A stretch of DNA of 35,599 bases from Acidobacteriaceae bacterium (GCA_025355385.1 JANXZS010000090.1:1-35599); one strand, 5' to 3'. Shown: positions 23,489 to 32,123, counted from the stretch's first letter. Notes: a model not told the origin generated them from the letters alone. Made by a program: numbers and translations.

Positions 23489-25951
23489 TTGTCCCAGGTG
23501 ATGAACATCTACACCTTTTTATGTATCACGCTGTTGTTCCTATGTCATCCGCTGCTTTGGCCGCAGCAGTTAACGAAGGAGTTTCCCCTGGACGCATCCG
23601 GGACAACAACTTCCGTTGACGCCCGCGTCCAGGCGCAGGAAAGCGCCGACGCAAAGACTCTCCCTGACGCACCCAGCGCCAGCTACATTCCCGTGGCGGA
23701 ACCGGAAGCCATCGCCCCCGCGGGTGTTCCCGTGCACATTCGCGCCAGGGAGCAAAAGAAGCAGGGCGACTTATGGTCGCTCACCGGCGAGGTAGTGATT
23801 GAGTATCGTGACTACATTTTGCGTGCGGACCGCATAAGCTATAACGCGGGGACGGAGCAGGCCGAGGCTGAGGGCCATGTACAGGTTGAAGGCGGACCCG
23901 ACGACGAGATGATCAATGCCAGTCATGGCACCGTCAATTTCGACCAGCAGACCGGGCATTTCTACGACGTGATTGGAACCATCGGAGTGCGCCAGTCGGG
24001 ACACAAGTCGGTCTACTCCACCGCGAATCCATTTCTATTCACCGGCAGGGAGGTCATCAAGACAGGCCCGCGCAGCTACAGGGTTCTTGACGGCTCCATG
24101 ACATCGTGCCGTCTGCCGAAGCCGGATTGGCGGCTGCTGGCGAGAGAGATTACCGTGGACAACGACCAGGCGCGGGCAAGTAAAACCACTTTTCGATTAC
24201 TCGACGTTCCCATCCTTTACCTGCCTTATGTCACTCACCCCGTCAGCACTGCAGGGCGGCAAAGCGGATTTCTGATTCCCACATTAGGGACCTCGACAAC
24301 TAAGGGAACCATATTTGGAGAATCCATCTACTGGGCTATCAATCGCAGCACGGATATAACCCTGGGGGCTGAGTACTACAGCAAGCGCGGTTGGGCACCG
24401 AATGGGGAATTCCGCTACCGGGGATTTGACCGGAATTTTATTACGCTGCGGTTCCACTCCATGCTGGATCAAACATCGGGCTCGAAGAACCAGGGTGGAC
24501 TCGATATGACCGTGAATGGCCGCCGCGATTTCAGCGAAAAGACCCGAGCGGTCTCCAATCTCGAATACCTGAGCTCCTATATCTACCGCCAGGCCTTCAC
24601 TGAAACTTTCGCCAACGCGGTGAACTCCGAAGTGAAGTCGAACGCCTTCCTGACCCACTCCAGCGATGGGCATAGCGCGAGCGTAAATTTCGACCGCTAT
24701 CAAAGTTTTCAGAGCACGACGCCAGGAGACGAGATTCGAATTCTGCACCTGCCCAGCCTGCGCTATGAAGCAGTAGACGAGCCGCTCGGGCGCACGCCCT
24801 TCTACTGGGGGCTGGCGACTTCGATGGCGGGGCTCTCGCGCGCGGAACCCAACTTCCAGACCTCGCATGAGGTGGGCCGACTCGACATTCATCCACACCT
24901 GTCGCTTCCACTTCATTTTGATGGATGGACTCTAAGGCCCGAGGTGGGGATTCGCGACACTTTTTACACCAAGAGCCAGCGGCTTGGTGTGGGAGTGCCG
25001 AAAGAGCGCGGTGCGACGCTGAATCGCTTCGATCTGGAGGCGGGTATGGAAATTCGGCCACCAGTTCTGCAGCGGGATTTTAGCACTGGCTGGCTGGTGA
25101 ACCTGCTGCAGCGGGAGTTGCGACACACCATCGAGCCCTTGGTGCAGTACAACTTCGTTGGCGGGATTAACGACTTTCACTCCATCCTGCGCTTTGATGA
25201 AACCGATGTTGCCAGTGACACCAACGAGGTGGAGTACTCGCTCACTCAGCACTTGTTCACACGAAATCTGACGAGCAGGCCCTGTGCCCCGCCCAGCGAA
25301 ACAGTTGCGCAGAATTGCGATCACAACACCCGCGAGTGGGTCACCTGGATGGTAGGTCAGAAATATTTTATCGATCCGAATTTCGGGGGGGCCATCACAA
25401 CAGGACAGCGGAACCTGCTGGCGACGACGTTGGATCTGACGGGCGTTGCCTTCCTGGTATCTCCGCGTGATATTTCACCGGTCATCTCCCGGCTGAGGAC
25501 ACGCACCACAGAGCGCACTGATCTGGAATGGGATCTGGACTACGACACACGCGCCGGCCGCATCGAATCTAGCAACCTCTTCGCCGACTACCGCACGGGA
25601 AATTTTGTCGCGGGTGTTGGGCATGCCCGGCTTAGCGCGCCAGAACAATCCAGCCTGGGATCTGTTGCGACGGTGTCCAACTTTAGCCAGTTGCGCGTGT
25701 TCGCCGGCTTCGGAAACCTTGCTCGCCGCGGACTGAACCTGGCGGGAAATATGGGTTACGACTTCGCCCAGAATGCCCTGGAGTATGTGGGCGCGCAGAC
25801 TACCTACAACTGGGATTGCTGCGGCATCAGCTTCGAATACACGCGATTTGCGCTTGGTTCAGTGCGCACCGAAAACCAGTATCGCTTCAACTTTTCGCTG
25901 GCGGGTGTGGGCACGGCGGGGAATCTGCGGCGAGCGGAGCGGCTCTTTTAA
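23489..25951 (+). CDS. lptD: LPS-assembly outer-membrane protein LptD
   Basis: LptD forms the outer-membrane barrel that inserts lipopolysaccharide. The start is TTG 23489 or ATG 23501; both give a signal peptide (NIYTFLCITLLFLCHPLLWPQQ). The 820-residue product has an OstA/jelly-roll domain from about 80 to 190 (GDLWSLTGEVVIEYRDYILRADR, split at repeats). Next comes the conserved SCRLPKPDW region with C207, then a beta-barrel domain (about 240-800) with alternating strands and a DCCG motif at 776-779 (C777, C778). E. coli LptD needs disulfides between its N-terminal cysteine and a C-terminal CC pair; the presence of C207 and C777/C778 suggests the same. It leads an operon with a rhodanese and a thioredoxin-like protein. 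The hairpin upstream may be part of its leader. Confidence 0.93.
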   Translation: MSQVMNIYTFLCITLLFLCHPLLWPQQLTKEFPLDASGTTTSVDARVQAQESADAKTLPDAPSASYIPVAEPEAIAPAGVPVHIRAREQKKQGDLWSLTGEVVIEYRDYILRADRISYNAGTEQAEAEGHVQVEGGPDDEMINASHGTVNFDQQTGHFYDVIGTIGVRQSGHKSVYSTANPFLFTGREVIKTGPRSYRVLDGSMTSCRLPKPDWRLLAREITVDNDQARASKTTFRLLDVPILYLPYVTHPVSTAGRQSGFLIPTLGTSTTKGTIFGESIYWAINRSTDITLGAEYYSKRGWAPNGEFRYRGFDRNFITLRFHSMLDQTSGSKNQGGLDMTVNGRRDFSEKTRAVSNLEYLSSYIYRQAFTETFANAVNSEVKSNAFLTHSSDGHSASVNFDRYQSFQSTTPGDEIRILHLPSLRYEAVDEPLGRTPFYWGLATSMAGLSRAEPNFQTSHEVGRLDIHPHLSLPLHFDGWTLRPEVGIRDTFYTKSQRLGVGVPKERGATLNRFDLEAGMEIRPPVLQRDFSTGWLVNLLQRELRHTIEPLVQYNFVGGINDFHSILRFDETDVASDTNEVEYSLTQHLFTRNLTSRPCAPPSETVAQNCDHNTREWVTWMVGQKYFIDPNFGGAITTGQRNLLATTLDLTGVAFLVSPRDISPVISRLRTRTTERTDLEWDLDYDTRAGRIESSNLFADYRTGNFVAGVGHARLSAPEQSSLGSVATVSNFSQLRVFAGFGNLARRGLNLAGNMGYDFAQNALEYVGAQTTYNWDCCGISFEYTRFALGSVRTENQYRFNFSLAGVGTAGNLRRAERLF

Positions 25952-26024
25952 CGCTCCTCACGATTGGTAGTTTTATAGTTGGAGAGTTATCATCTGCGCA
26001 TCATCATTTTTCATTTGAGGTTAT

Positions 26025-26537
26025 ATGAAGCCTAGCTCTTGGTTTCGAGCCCTATTGCACCTCTCATCGATCACTGCGGTGGCCCTCGCTATGACGACTG
26101 CGGGGCAGGCACAAGTTGTTACTCATGCTATGAATCAGGCGACGGTTGCTGTACCAGTGGGAGAGCGAGATACGGCGATTTCGCCGGAGGAGTTAGTCAA
26201 GCTGCTCCAGATTCCCAAGGGCGATCAACCCATCATCCTCAACGTGGGACCACGTCTGCTGTATGCCCAGGCGCATATTCCGGGTGCGGAGTACATTGCC
26301 CCGGGTTCTAGCTCGGCGTCCAACGAAATGTTAAAAAAGCGGGTCCAGGCTGTGCCTCACGGACGATCTATTGTTCTCTATTGTGGCTGTTGCCCGTGGA
26401 GCCGCTGCCCTAACATTCATCCTGCTTATGGCGAGTTGCGGTCGATGGGATTTACCAAAGTGAAGATGCTCTATATCGCCAATAACTTTGGGGCAGACTG
26501 GGTGGACAAGGGCTACCCGACCGCGAAGGGCAAGTAA
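26025..26537 (+). CDS. Exported rhodanese-like protein
   Basis: A 170-residue protein with a signal peptide (about residues 1-30, ending QAQ) and a rhodanese domain. The domain has AISPEELVKLL, then PIILNVGPRLLYAQAHIPGAEYIAPG, a family-typical pre-active-site region. The active-site loop is SIVLYCGCCPWSRCPN with C120 as the expected persulfide cysteine, plus unusually many more cysteines (C122, C123, C128). These could form disulfides or bind metal. The gene lies 74 nt after lptD, and its stop is followed within 2 nt by the start of the TlpA-like gene. A role in periplasmic thiol or sulfane-sulfur chemistry is inferred; the substrate is unknown. Confidence 0.87.
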   Translation: MKPSSWFRALLHLSSITAVALAMTTAGQAQVVTHAMNQATVAVPVGERDTAISPEELVKLLQIPKGDQPIILNVGPRLLYAQAHIPGAEYIAPGSSSASNEMLKKRVQAVPHGRSIVLYCGCCPWSRCPNIHPAYGELRSMGFTKVKMLYIANNFGADWVDKGYPTAKGK

Positions 26538-26538
26538 G

Positions 26539-27090
26539 GTGCTGAAGTCGTATCGCGCCATGGGTGCGCTGACGGTTATCTTGCTGTCGATTGGATTGGT
26601 GTTTGGGATATATACAGTCAGGCATCCTCGTTCTCGCTCGCAAGGTGGCAAGCTCATTGGCGCTTCTGAGGCTTTGCCGATAGCTCCCGAGTTTTCGCTC
26701 ACTGATCTAAACGGCCAGCCTCTGAAGTTGAGCAGCTTCCATGGGAAGGTAGTTCTTATTGACTACTGGGCGACATGGTGTGCCCCGTGCAAGATCGAAA
26801 TTCCCCGCCTGATCGTACTTCAGAACAAATATAAAACACAGGGACTGCAGGTGATCGGCTTGTCCATGGACGATGGGCCGGAACCAGTGAGGATCTTTGC
26901 GCGTGAGCTTGGGATCAACTATCCCATCGCGCTGGGTAACGTAAAGGTGGCAGAAGCCTACGGGGGAGTTTTGGGTTTGCCGATAGCTTTTCTCATCGAT
27001 CGGCGGGGTCGTATCTCTCGCAAGCTGGTTGGCGATGCTGAGATGCAATCGATTGAACCCGACGTGCAGAAGCTGCTGCGGCAGCCTTAA
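26539..27090 (+). CDS. Membrane-anchored thioredoxin-like protein (TlpA/ResA type)
   Basis: I start at GTG 26539, one base after the rhodanese stop, with AAGGG 8 nt upstream, giving 183 residues. One N-terminal membrane helix (about residues 8-25) anchors it, and the thioredoxin fold faces the periplasm. The redox motif is WATWCAPC (C81, C84), followed by VIGLSMDDGPEPV and GLPIAFLIDRRGRI, where cis-Pro precedes the substrate surface. TlpA/ResA proteins reduce or rearrange disulfides outside the membrane, for example in cytochrome c maturation. In this operon, after lptD and a cysteine-rich rhodanese, it may serve those partners. Its stop codon TAA forms the start of a 116-nt repeat element. 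Confidence 0.9.
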   Translation: MLKSYRAMGALTVILLSIGLVFGIYTVRHPRSRSQGGKLIGASEALPIAPEFSLTDLNGQPLKLSSFHGKVVLIDYWATWCAPCKIEIPRLIVLQNKYKTQGLQVIGLSMDDGPEPVRIFARELGINYPIALGNVKVAEAYGGVLGLPIAFLIDRRGRISRKLVGDAEMQSIEPDVQKLLRQP

Positions 27091-27203
27091 AGCAGAAGCA
27101 GGGAAAGAATGATGTATCCAGCGTCAGCGATGTAGGCATTTCCTTGATAAAAATGCCTGCAGAGATCTGTGGCTCACCTTACAGCAACCCTGCTTCTGCT
27201 CTA
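27088..27203. repeat. 116-nt inverted-repeat element, copy 1
   Basis: Terminal arms AGCAGAAGCAGGG (27091-27103) and CCCTGCTTCTGCT (27188-27200) are perfect, with TA at each outer end (TAA at 27088 and CTA ending 27203). Inside is a stem-loop of GGCATTT/AAATGCC. The copy at 31884-31999 has the same length and differs at 11 positions, about 90% identity. The first three bases are the stop codon of the TlpA gene. No coding content is seen. MITE-like (TA target) origin is inferred from the ends. Confidence 0.92.
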
Positions 27204-27220
27204 GGTGTTCGGCCTGGCGA

Positions 27221-28576
27221 TCACTTGGAGTTCGAGCCGTCGTATAGCTGGAACTCGCGGATCGATGCCTCAGACGTAGTCGAAAGCAGGTTGAGGCGAA
27301 TCCGCCGTGCAGTAACCGCCGGGAAGATATCGATTTTCTTATGACCTATGGCCTGCCCTTCCGCTACACGCTTCCATGCGCCCTGTTCGTACACCTCGAC
27401 GGCGTACTTTTGTACTTTTTGCCCATCGTTCAGCCACTCCATGGTGAGGGCGCGATCAAACGTCACCGGATGCGCAAAATCCACTTCAAGCATGGCGTGA
27501 TGCGAACCCGTGGGCGCGGTCCAGAAGGTATCAAGATCACTATCGAGTGCGTCGGCAGCCCCTCCCCCGGACTGGCGTTCGAGGACCAGATTGTGGGCAT
27601 ACAGTTTATGAATCGCCTCGCCAAATTCGCGCAGCCGTGCCGCATCCCCCTGGGGGAGACGACCAGTATTATCTGGTGCTAGTCCTAATAAAAGCTGGGC
27701 ACCTTTGCCCACCGTCCTGTTGTAAGTATCCACCAGTTCGGCAACGCTTTTCAGGCTGGCTTCGTCGTGAGGATGCCAGAACCAGTGCTCTTTGCGCAGA
27801 GGAGTATCTGCCTCCACGGGTCGCCAACGCAGATAGCCGGCGCGGTCTACCACGTTCCAGTTCTCGTAAGTCACGGTGCCGCTCTCATTACCCACCCAGC
27901 GCAGATCGGCGAACGGGAAGAGGGCTACATCCGCGAATACCAGCGTATTGGGCTGATAGGTGCGCAGGGTCTCGATGATGCGGGGGAAGTCATACGTGCG
28001 CCCACCGCTACCCGCGCCGTCCAGCCAAAACTCCACCAGATCGCCGTAGTTTGTCGCCAGCTCCTCTAATTGCCCCAGGTAGTACTGGTCGTAAGCTTTC
28101 ACGTCGGGATAGCGCGGGTCGTGGCGGTCCCATGGTGAGAGATAGACTCCAAACTTGAGGCCGTTCTGCCGCGCCGCATCGGATGCTTCGCGAACCAGAT
28201 CGCCCTTACCGTTTTTCCAGGGACTATTTTTGACGCTGTACTCAGTTCCCGCTGAAGGCCAAAGACAAAAGCCATCGTGATGCTTGGCCACCAGAATGGC
28301 ATATTTGGCCCCGCCTGCCTTGGCCGCCTCCATCCATTGGGCTGGATTGGCATCCGATGGCCTGAAGAGCTTTACGTCTGCGGTTCCATCTCCCCATTCG
28401 CGATTGAGAAAGGTGTTGGTGCCGAAGTGGATCAGGACGCCAACTTCCATATCCTGCCACGCTACCTGCTGCGGGGAGGGCTTGAGTTCGGAGGGATTCT
28501 GCGCACCGCCAGATAAGCTGCAGACGCTGGCAAGCAGGAGCAGCAAAGCGTGGCGAATTTGTTTGGTGACATGCAT
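27221..28576 (-). CDS. Secreted GH29 alpha-L-fucosidase with F5/8 C-type domain
   Basis: A 451-residue exported glycoside hydrolase. The signal peptide is about residues 1-25 (LLLLLASVCSLSGGAQ), with AGGAG 6 nt before the ATG. GH29 features include WQDMEVGVLIHFGTNTF, KYAILVAKHHDGFCLWPS (HHDGF at 99-103), GVYLSPWDRHDP and VEFWLDGAG, where D186 is the expected nucleophile. The acid/base residue cannot be assigned safely. The C-terminal 110 residues (DSDLDTFWTAPTG to IREFQLYDGS) resemble a carbohydrate-binding F5/8C (CBM32-like) domain. The protein would release fucose from glycans or plant polymers in the periplasm or outside. It converges with the TlpA operon across the 116-nt repeat and has no sugar-operon neighbours. 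Confidence 0.92.
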   Translation of the reverse strand: MHVTKQIRHALLLLLASVCSLSGGAQNPSELKPSPQQVAWQDMEVGVLIHFGTNTFLNREWGDGTADVKLFRPSDANPAQWMEAAKAGGAKYAILVAKHHDGFCLWPSAGTEYSVKNSPWKNGKGDLVREASDAARQNGLKFGVYLSPWDRHDPRYPDVKAYDQYYLGQLEELATNYGDLVEFWLDGAGSGGRTYDFPRIIETLRTYQPNTLVFADVALFPFADLRWVGNESGTVTYENWNVVDRAGYLRWRPVEADTPLRKEHWFWHPHDEASLKSVAELVDTYNRTVGKGAQLLLGLAPDNTGRLPQGDAARLREFGEAIHKLYAHNLVLERQSGGGAADALDSDLDTFWTAPTGSHHAMLEVDFAHPVTFDRALTMEWLNDGQKVQKYAVEVYEQGAWKRVAEGQAIGHKKIDIFPAVTARRIRLNLLSTTSEASIREFQLYDGSNSK

Positions 28577-28691
28577 GAATGACTCCTATGAGGAATTGCA
28601 GCGACCATACCGGGGAATACTTATCTTAACGAGAAGTGCCGGGGAATCGTGCGGGTGCGATAATTAAGTAGATTTACGAAAGGCGGCTTGC

Positions 28692-29651
28692 TTGTTCCGT
28701 ATCCGAACTTTTTTTTGCTGCCTGCTTGCCATTCTCGCAGTCGGCTGCAGGGCCCAGAGCACGGCGGTCGACGCACAGCTGACTCGTCGCATAGAGATCC
28801 TGGTTCGCAGCCAGTTTCCGGTGCCGCCCGGCTATACCGTATCGGTAGGGGAGCGCAGCAAGAGTGCTTTTGCGGGCTACGACGATGTGCCTGTCAGCTT
28901 CGAGCGCGGGAAGAATAAGAGCACCGCAAAGTTCCTCCTTTCCGCCGACAGCAAGACGCTGGTGCGACTGGAGAAGTTCGATCTCAGTAAGGATCCGGCG
29001 GAGGCGGTGTCGTATGCCAACCGGCCACTTCGAGGCAATCCCGCGGCAAAGGTTGTGGTTGTTAACTTCGACGACCTGGAATGTCCGTATTGTGCCAAGA
29101 TGCACACGGAGCTGTTCCCCGGCCTGCTCGATCGCTATAAGGGCCTGGTCCGCGTGGTCTACAAGGACTATCCACTGGTAGAGATCCACCCCTGGGCGAT
29201 GCATGCTGCGATAGACAGCAATTGCCTGGCAGATCAGAGCGGCACGGCGTATTGGAACTATGTGGATTACCTCCATGCCAACGGTGCCGAGGTGAATGGC
29301 ACGAAGCGCGACCCGGAGGCGGCTAAGACGACGCTGGATCGACTGGCGCGCGAAGAGGGTCAGCGAAGCAAATTGGATGCAGCCAAGCTTAGTACTTGTC
29401 TGACAAAACAGGATGAAGCACCGGTGCGTTCCTCTATGAAGGAGGGCGAGACTCTCGGTGTGGATGGAACCCCAATGCTGTTTATCAACGGAGAGCGCAT
29501 CGGTGGAGCGGTTCCGCCAGGGGTTATACAGGCGGCCGTGGATCGAGCGTTGCTAGGCGTCGGCATACAGCCTCCCCCTCCACCGCCCGCGCAAGCACAA
29601 CCAGCCGTACCGGCGACACAGGGTAAGGAAGCAGCGCCGGTCAAGAATTAG
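28692..29651 (+). CDS. DsbA-like thioredoxin-fold lipoprotein
   Basis: The TTG at 28692 gives a 319-residue product with a lipoprotein signal (CLLAILAVGC, lipidated C19). An N-terminal domain (about residues 25-110) precedes a DsbA/DsbG-like thioredoxin fold with CPYC at 131-134 (NFDDLECPYCAKMH), an alpha-helical insert (about 170-240), and the cis-Pro loop VDGTPMLFINGERIGG near 260-275. The C-terminus is Pro/Ala-rich (QPPPPPPAQAQ), probably a linker. Such proteins oxidise, isomerise or reduce periplasmic disulfides. It is the first gene of a run with a PpiC-type foldase 122 nt further on, supporting a role in protein folding outside the membrane. Confidence 0.9.
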   Translation: MFRIRTFFCCLLAILAVGCRAQSTAVDAQLTRRIEILVRSQFPVPPGYTVSVGERSKSAFAGYDDVPVSFERGKNKSTAKFLLSADSKTLVRLEKFDLSKDPAEAVSYANRPLRGNPAAKVVVVNFDDLECPYCAKMHTELFPGLLDRYKGLVRVVYKDYPLVEIHPWAMHAAIDSNCLADQSGTAYWNYVDYLHANGAEVNGTKRDPEAAKTTLDRLAREEGQRSKLDAAKLSTCLTKQDEAPVRSSMKEGETLGVDGTPMLFINGERIGGAVPPGVIQAAVDRALLGVGIQPPPPPPAQAQPAVPATQGKEAAPVKN

Positions 29652-29773
29652 CTGCTCTACCTTAGAACCAATTGCAGTATTTTCAGAGACGGACGCAGGA
29701 ACCAGCCGAGAATCAACGGTTCGCTAATCCCGGGCACATGGACGCGCCGACTGATCTCTGAAGGAGAAAACTG

Positions 29774-30880
29774 TTGCAATCCCAATTCGATCGAACGGGT
29801 AGTCCAGGTCCGCCAAGTTCAGTCCTTCCCCACAAACTTCAAGGATTTGCTTCTCTCATCGGGCTTCTGGCTCTTTGCGGAGCGGCTGGAACCGGGTGCA
29901 GCCGTGCGCACGCGCCGGATGTGATGGCAACCGTCAACGGCCACGCGATCCAGAAAGCGGATGTGGAAAAGTACTACCGCAACGGGCTTGGGGAATCGCA
30001 GCAGGAGCCGCCGGTAGAGCAGGCAGATAACGCGCGGCTAAGTATTCTGCGGCAACTGGTGGACGACGAGATCGTGCAGCAGCGCGCGGCAAAGCTGAAC
30101 CTGGTGGCCACGGACGAAGAGGTGGACGCAAAGCTCGCCGAAGTCAAATCTCCTTACACACAGGAAGAGTTCAACAGCCGACTGAAGGCAAAGAATCTGA
30201 CCATCGACGATCTGCGTCACGATCTGCGCCGCTCGCTCACGACGGAGAAACTGCTGAACAAGGAAATCAACTCCAAGATCAACATCAGCGACTCCGACAT
30301 CAGCAACTACTACAACACGCACAAGTCCGAGTTCAACCTGATCGAGCCGCAATATCGCCTGTCGCAGATCGTGGTCACCTCCATGGCGAGCCAGCAGGCG
30401 GGCAACCTGCAAAATTCGAAGGCTACGAGCGAGGTTGAGGCTCGCAAAAAGATCGAATCCCTGCATAACCGCCTGGAAAGTGGCGAGGATTTCGGAGCCG
30501 TCGCCGCAAACTTCTCAGAGCAGCCAAACACGGCCAGCAATGGCGGCGATATGGGCTTCGTGAAGGAGTCTCAACTTCATACTGACATCAATGTCTACAA
30601 CAGCGTCGGCAGGCTGAAGGCTGGCCAGATTACGGACATCCTGCCGATTTATGAGGGTGGGGGCTCCAAACGTGTGGTCGGTTACGCCATCTACAAGCTT
30701 ATCTCGAAGGATGCCGCGGGGCAGCGTGAATTGAACGATCCGCGTGTGCAACAGGCGATTCGCCAGCAGCTGCGCGATGGCCGGGCACAATTGCTTAAGA
30801 ATGCCTACTACGAGATGCTGCACGACCAGGCGCGTGTGCAGAACTACTTTGCAGAAGAGATCTTCAAGAAGTCCCAATAA
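29774..30880 (+). CDS. SurA/PpiC-type peptidyl-prolyl isomerase lipoprotein
   Basis: The TTG at 29774 has AAGGAG 8 nt upstream. The 368-residue product carries a lipoprotein signal (ASLIGLLALCGAAGTGC, lipidated C42). A SurA-like N-terminal chaperone region follows (VMATVNGHAIQKADVEKYYR, RLSILRQLVDDEIVQQRAAKL). A parvulin (PpiC) rotamase domain runs from about residue 195 to 310 (QYRLSQIVVTS; SGEDFGAVAANFSEQPNTASNGGDMGFVKES). The C-terminal helix (RQQLRDGRAQLLKNAYYEML) completes the SurA plan. It would assist folding of exported or outer-membrane proteins. It sits between the DsbA-like lipoprotein and an oxidoreductase gene on one strand, probably one transcript. Confidence 0.92.
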   Translation: MQSQFDRTGSPGPPSSVLPHKLQGFASLIGLLALCGAAGTGCSRAHAPDVMATVNGHAIQKADVEKYYRNGLGESQQEPPVEQADNARLSILRQLVDDEIVQQRAAKLNLVATDEEVDAKLAEVKSPYTQEEFNSRLKAKNLTIDDLRHDLRRSLTTEKLLNKEINSKINISDSDISNYYNTHKSEFNLIEPQYRLSQIVVTSMASQQAGNLQNSKATSEVEARKKIESLHNRLESGEDFGAVAANFSEQPNTASNGGDMGFVKESQLHTDINVYNSVGRLKAGQITDILPIYEGGGSKRVVGYAIYKLISKDAAGQRELNDPRVQQAIRQQLRDGRAQLLKNAYYEMLHDQARVQNYFAEEIFKKSQ

Positions 30881-30887
30881 GGTGGCT

Positions 30888-31886
30888 ATGCTTCGCTTCG
30901 GCGTTCTTGGTTTTGGGCACCATGCTATTCTGCGGCTCGTCCCGGCCTTCGCGCGCTCCAATGCCTGCAGGCTTACTGGTCTTTGGCGTCGCAATCCTGA
31001 CAAGGCGCGGGAAAACGCGCGCGATTTCGGTGTTGCCCAGGTTTTTGCGACTGCCGCAGAGCTCTGCGCCTCTGAAGAAATCGACGCAATCTTTGTAACC
31101 TCACCGGACGCGATGCATATGGAGCATGTGTTGCTCGCCATCCAACACGGCAAGCCTGTGCTCTGCGAGAAGCCGCTCGGCATGAATGCCTCAGAGGTCG
31201 AGGCGATGTTGAAAGCTTCACGGCAGGCGGGTGTGGTCTTCGGCGTCGCCCAGAATTTTCGCTACAACGCCAGCGTATCGCTGGCACGGCAGTGGATTGC
31301 AGAGGGGCGCATCGGTAAGCCGCGTCTTGCGCATCTTCAGTTTTGTTACGACGCGGAACGCAGTCCCAGGGAGTGGATATACGACCCCTCGCTGGCCTGT
31401 GGAGGGCCTATCGGCGACGTAGGTATCCACTGCATTGATGCGATGCGCTTCCTGCTCCAGGACGAGCCTGTCGCGGTGTCTACACTTGCCCGCAAAGACG
31501 ACCGGTCCGGAGAGGTCGAATCCTCCGCCGTCATCGCTCTGGAGTTAGTGGGCGGGGCTCTTGGCATGGTCAGCGTGACCACGCGTGCCGCTTACCGGTC
31601 TCTCTTCGAAGTGGCTGGCGAGCGCGGAACTATCCTTTGCGAGAATGGCTTGACGGTGGAGCGCCCGGTTGAGCTTGAACTGATTCAAGACGGGCAGACG
31701 GTTTTGGCGGAGGCGCTGTCGAACGCGGACTCCTATAGCCGCATGCTTGACTCATTCGCGGGAGCGGTCGCGGGTGATAGCTCCTACCTGGCCACGGGTG
31801 AGGACGGACTGGTAAATCAGCGAGTGCTGGATGCAACCTATGCAGCCTGGCGAACAGGCTCGCGCCAGACAATCGCGGGTCACTAA
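30888..31886 (+). CDS. Gfo/Idh/MocA family oxidoreductase
   Basis: I start at ATG 30888, 7 nt after the foldase stop, with AAGGTGG just upstream (332 residues). The N-terminal Rossmann fold has GVLGFGHHAI and VTSPDAMHMEH. The family EKP motif is at 94-96 (VLCEKPLGMN). The likely catalytic pair is D177 and H181 (GDVGIHCIDAMRFLL). These NAD(P)-dependent enzymes oxidise or reduce sugars, inositols and similar compounds in the cytoplasm. No signal peptide is visible, so its placement after two exported folding factors is odd and may reflect only shared transcription. Its stop codon TAA is the first base triplet of the second 116-nt repeat. Confidence 0.92.
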   Translation: MLRFGVLGFGHHAILRLVPAFARSNACRLTGLWRRNPDKARENARDFGVAQVFATAAELCASEEIDAIFVTSPDAMHMEHVLLAIQHGKPVLCEKPLGMNASEVEAMLKASRQAGVVFGVAQNFRYNASVSLARQWIAEGRIGKPRLAHLQFCYDAERSPREWIYDPSLACGGPIGDVGIHCIDAMRFLLQDEPVAVSTLARKDDRSGEVESSAVIALELVGGALGMVSVTTRAAYRSLFEVAGERGTILCENGLTVERPVELELIQDGQTVLAEALSNADSYSRMLDSFAGAVAGDSSYLATGEDGLVNQRVLDATYAAWRTGSRQTIAGH

Positions 31887-31999
31887 AGCAGAAGCAGGGA
31901 TGGTGTGATGTATCCAGCGTCAGCGATGTAGGCATTTTCTTGATGAAAATGCCTGCAGAGCTTTGCGCCTCACCTTACAGTAACCCTGCTTCTGCTCTA
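31884..31999. repeat. 116-nt inverted-repeat element, copy 2
   Basis: This is the second copy of the element at 27088-27203, the same length and about 90% identical. Arms are AGCAGAAGCAGGG (31887-31899) and CCCTGCTTCTGCT (31984-31996). The internal stem here is GGCATTTTC/GAAAATGCC (9 bp, TTGAT loop), two pairs longer than in copy 1. The leading TAA is the stop codon of the oxidoreductase gene. It lies between that gene and the convergent BCCP gene. Confidence 0.92.
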
Positions 32000-32043
32000 G
32001 AGGAATTCTGTTGCAGGGGTAATCCGAAGTGGCAGATCGCAGC

Positions 32044-32070
32044 GGGGCTTTTCCCTGGGAAAAGCGCCCC
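32044..32070. terminator. Stem-loop between convergent operons
   Basis: GGGGCTTTTCC (32044-32054) pairs with GGAAAAGC..GCCCC (32058-32070, GC bulge). It lies 54 nt past the BCCP stop on the minus strand. No T-run is present, so termination is only inferred. Confidence 0.45.
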
Positions 32071-32123
32071 ATCACGCGTATTGACGGAAGACATAGGACA
32101 GTAGTGTGGAGTCGCGCTTAAGC

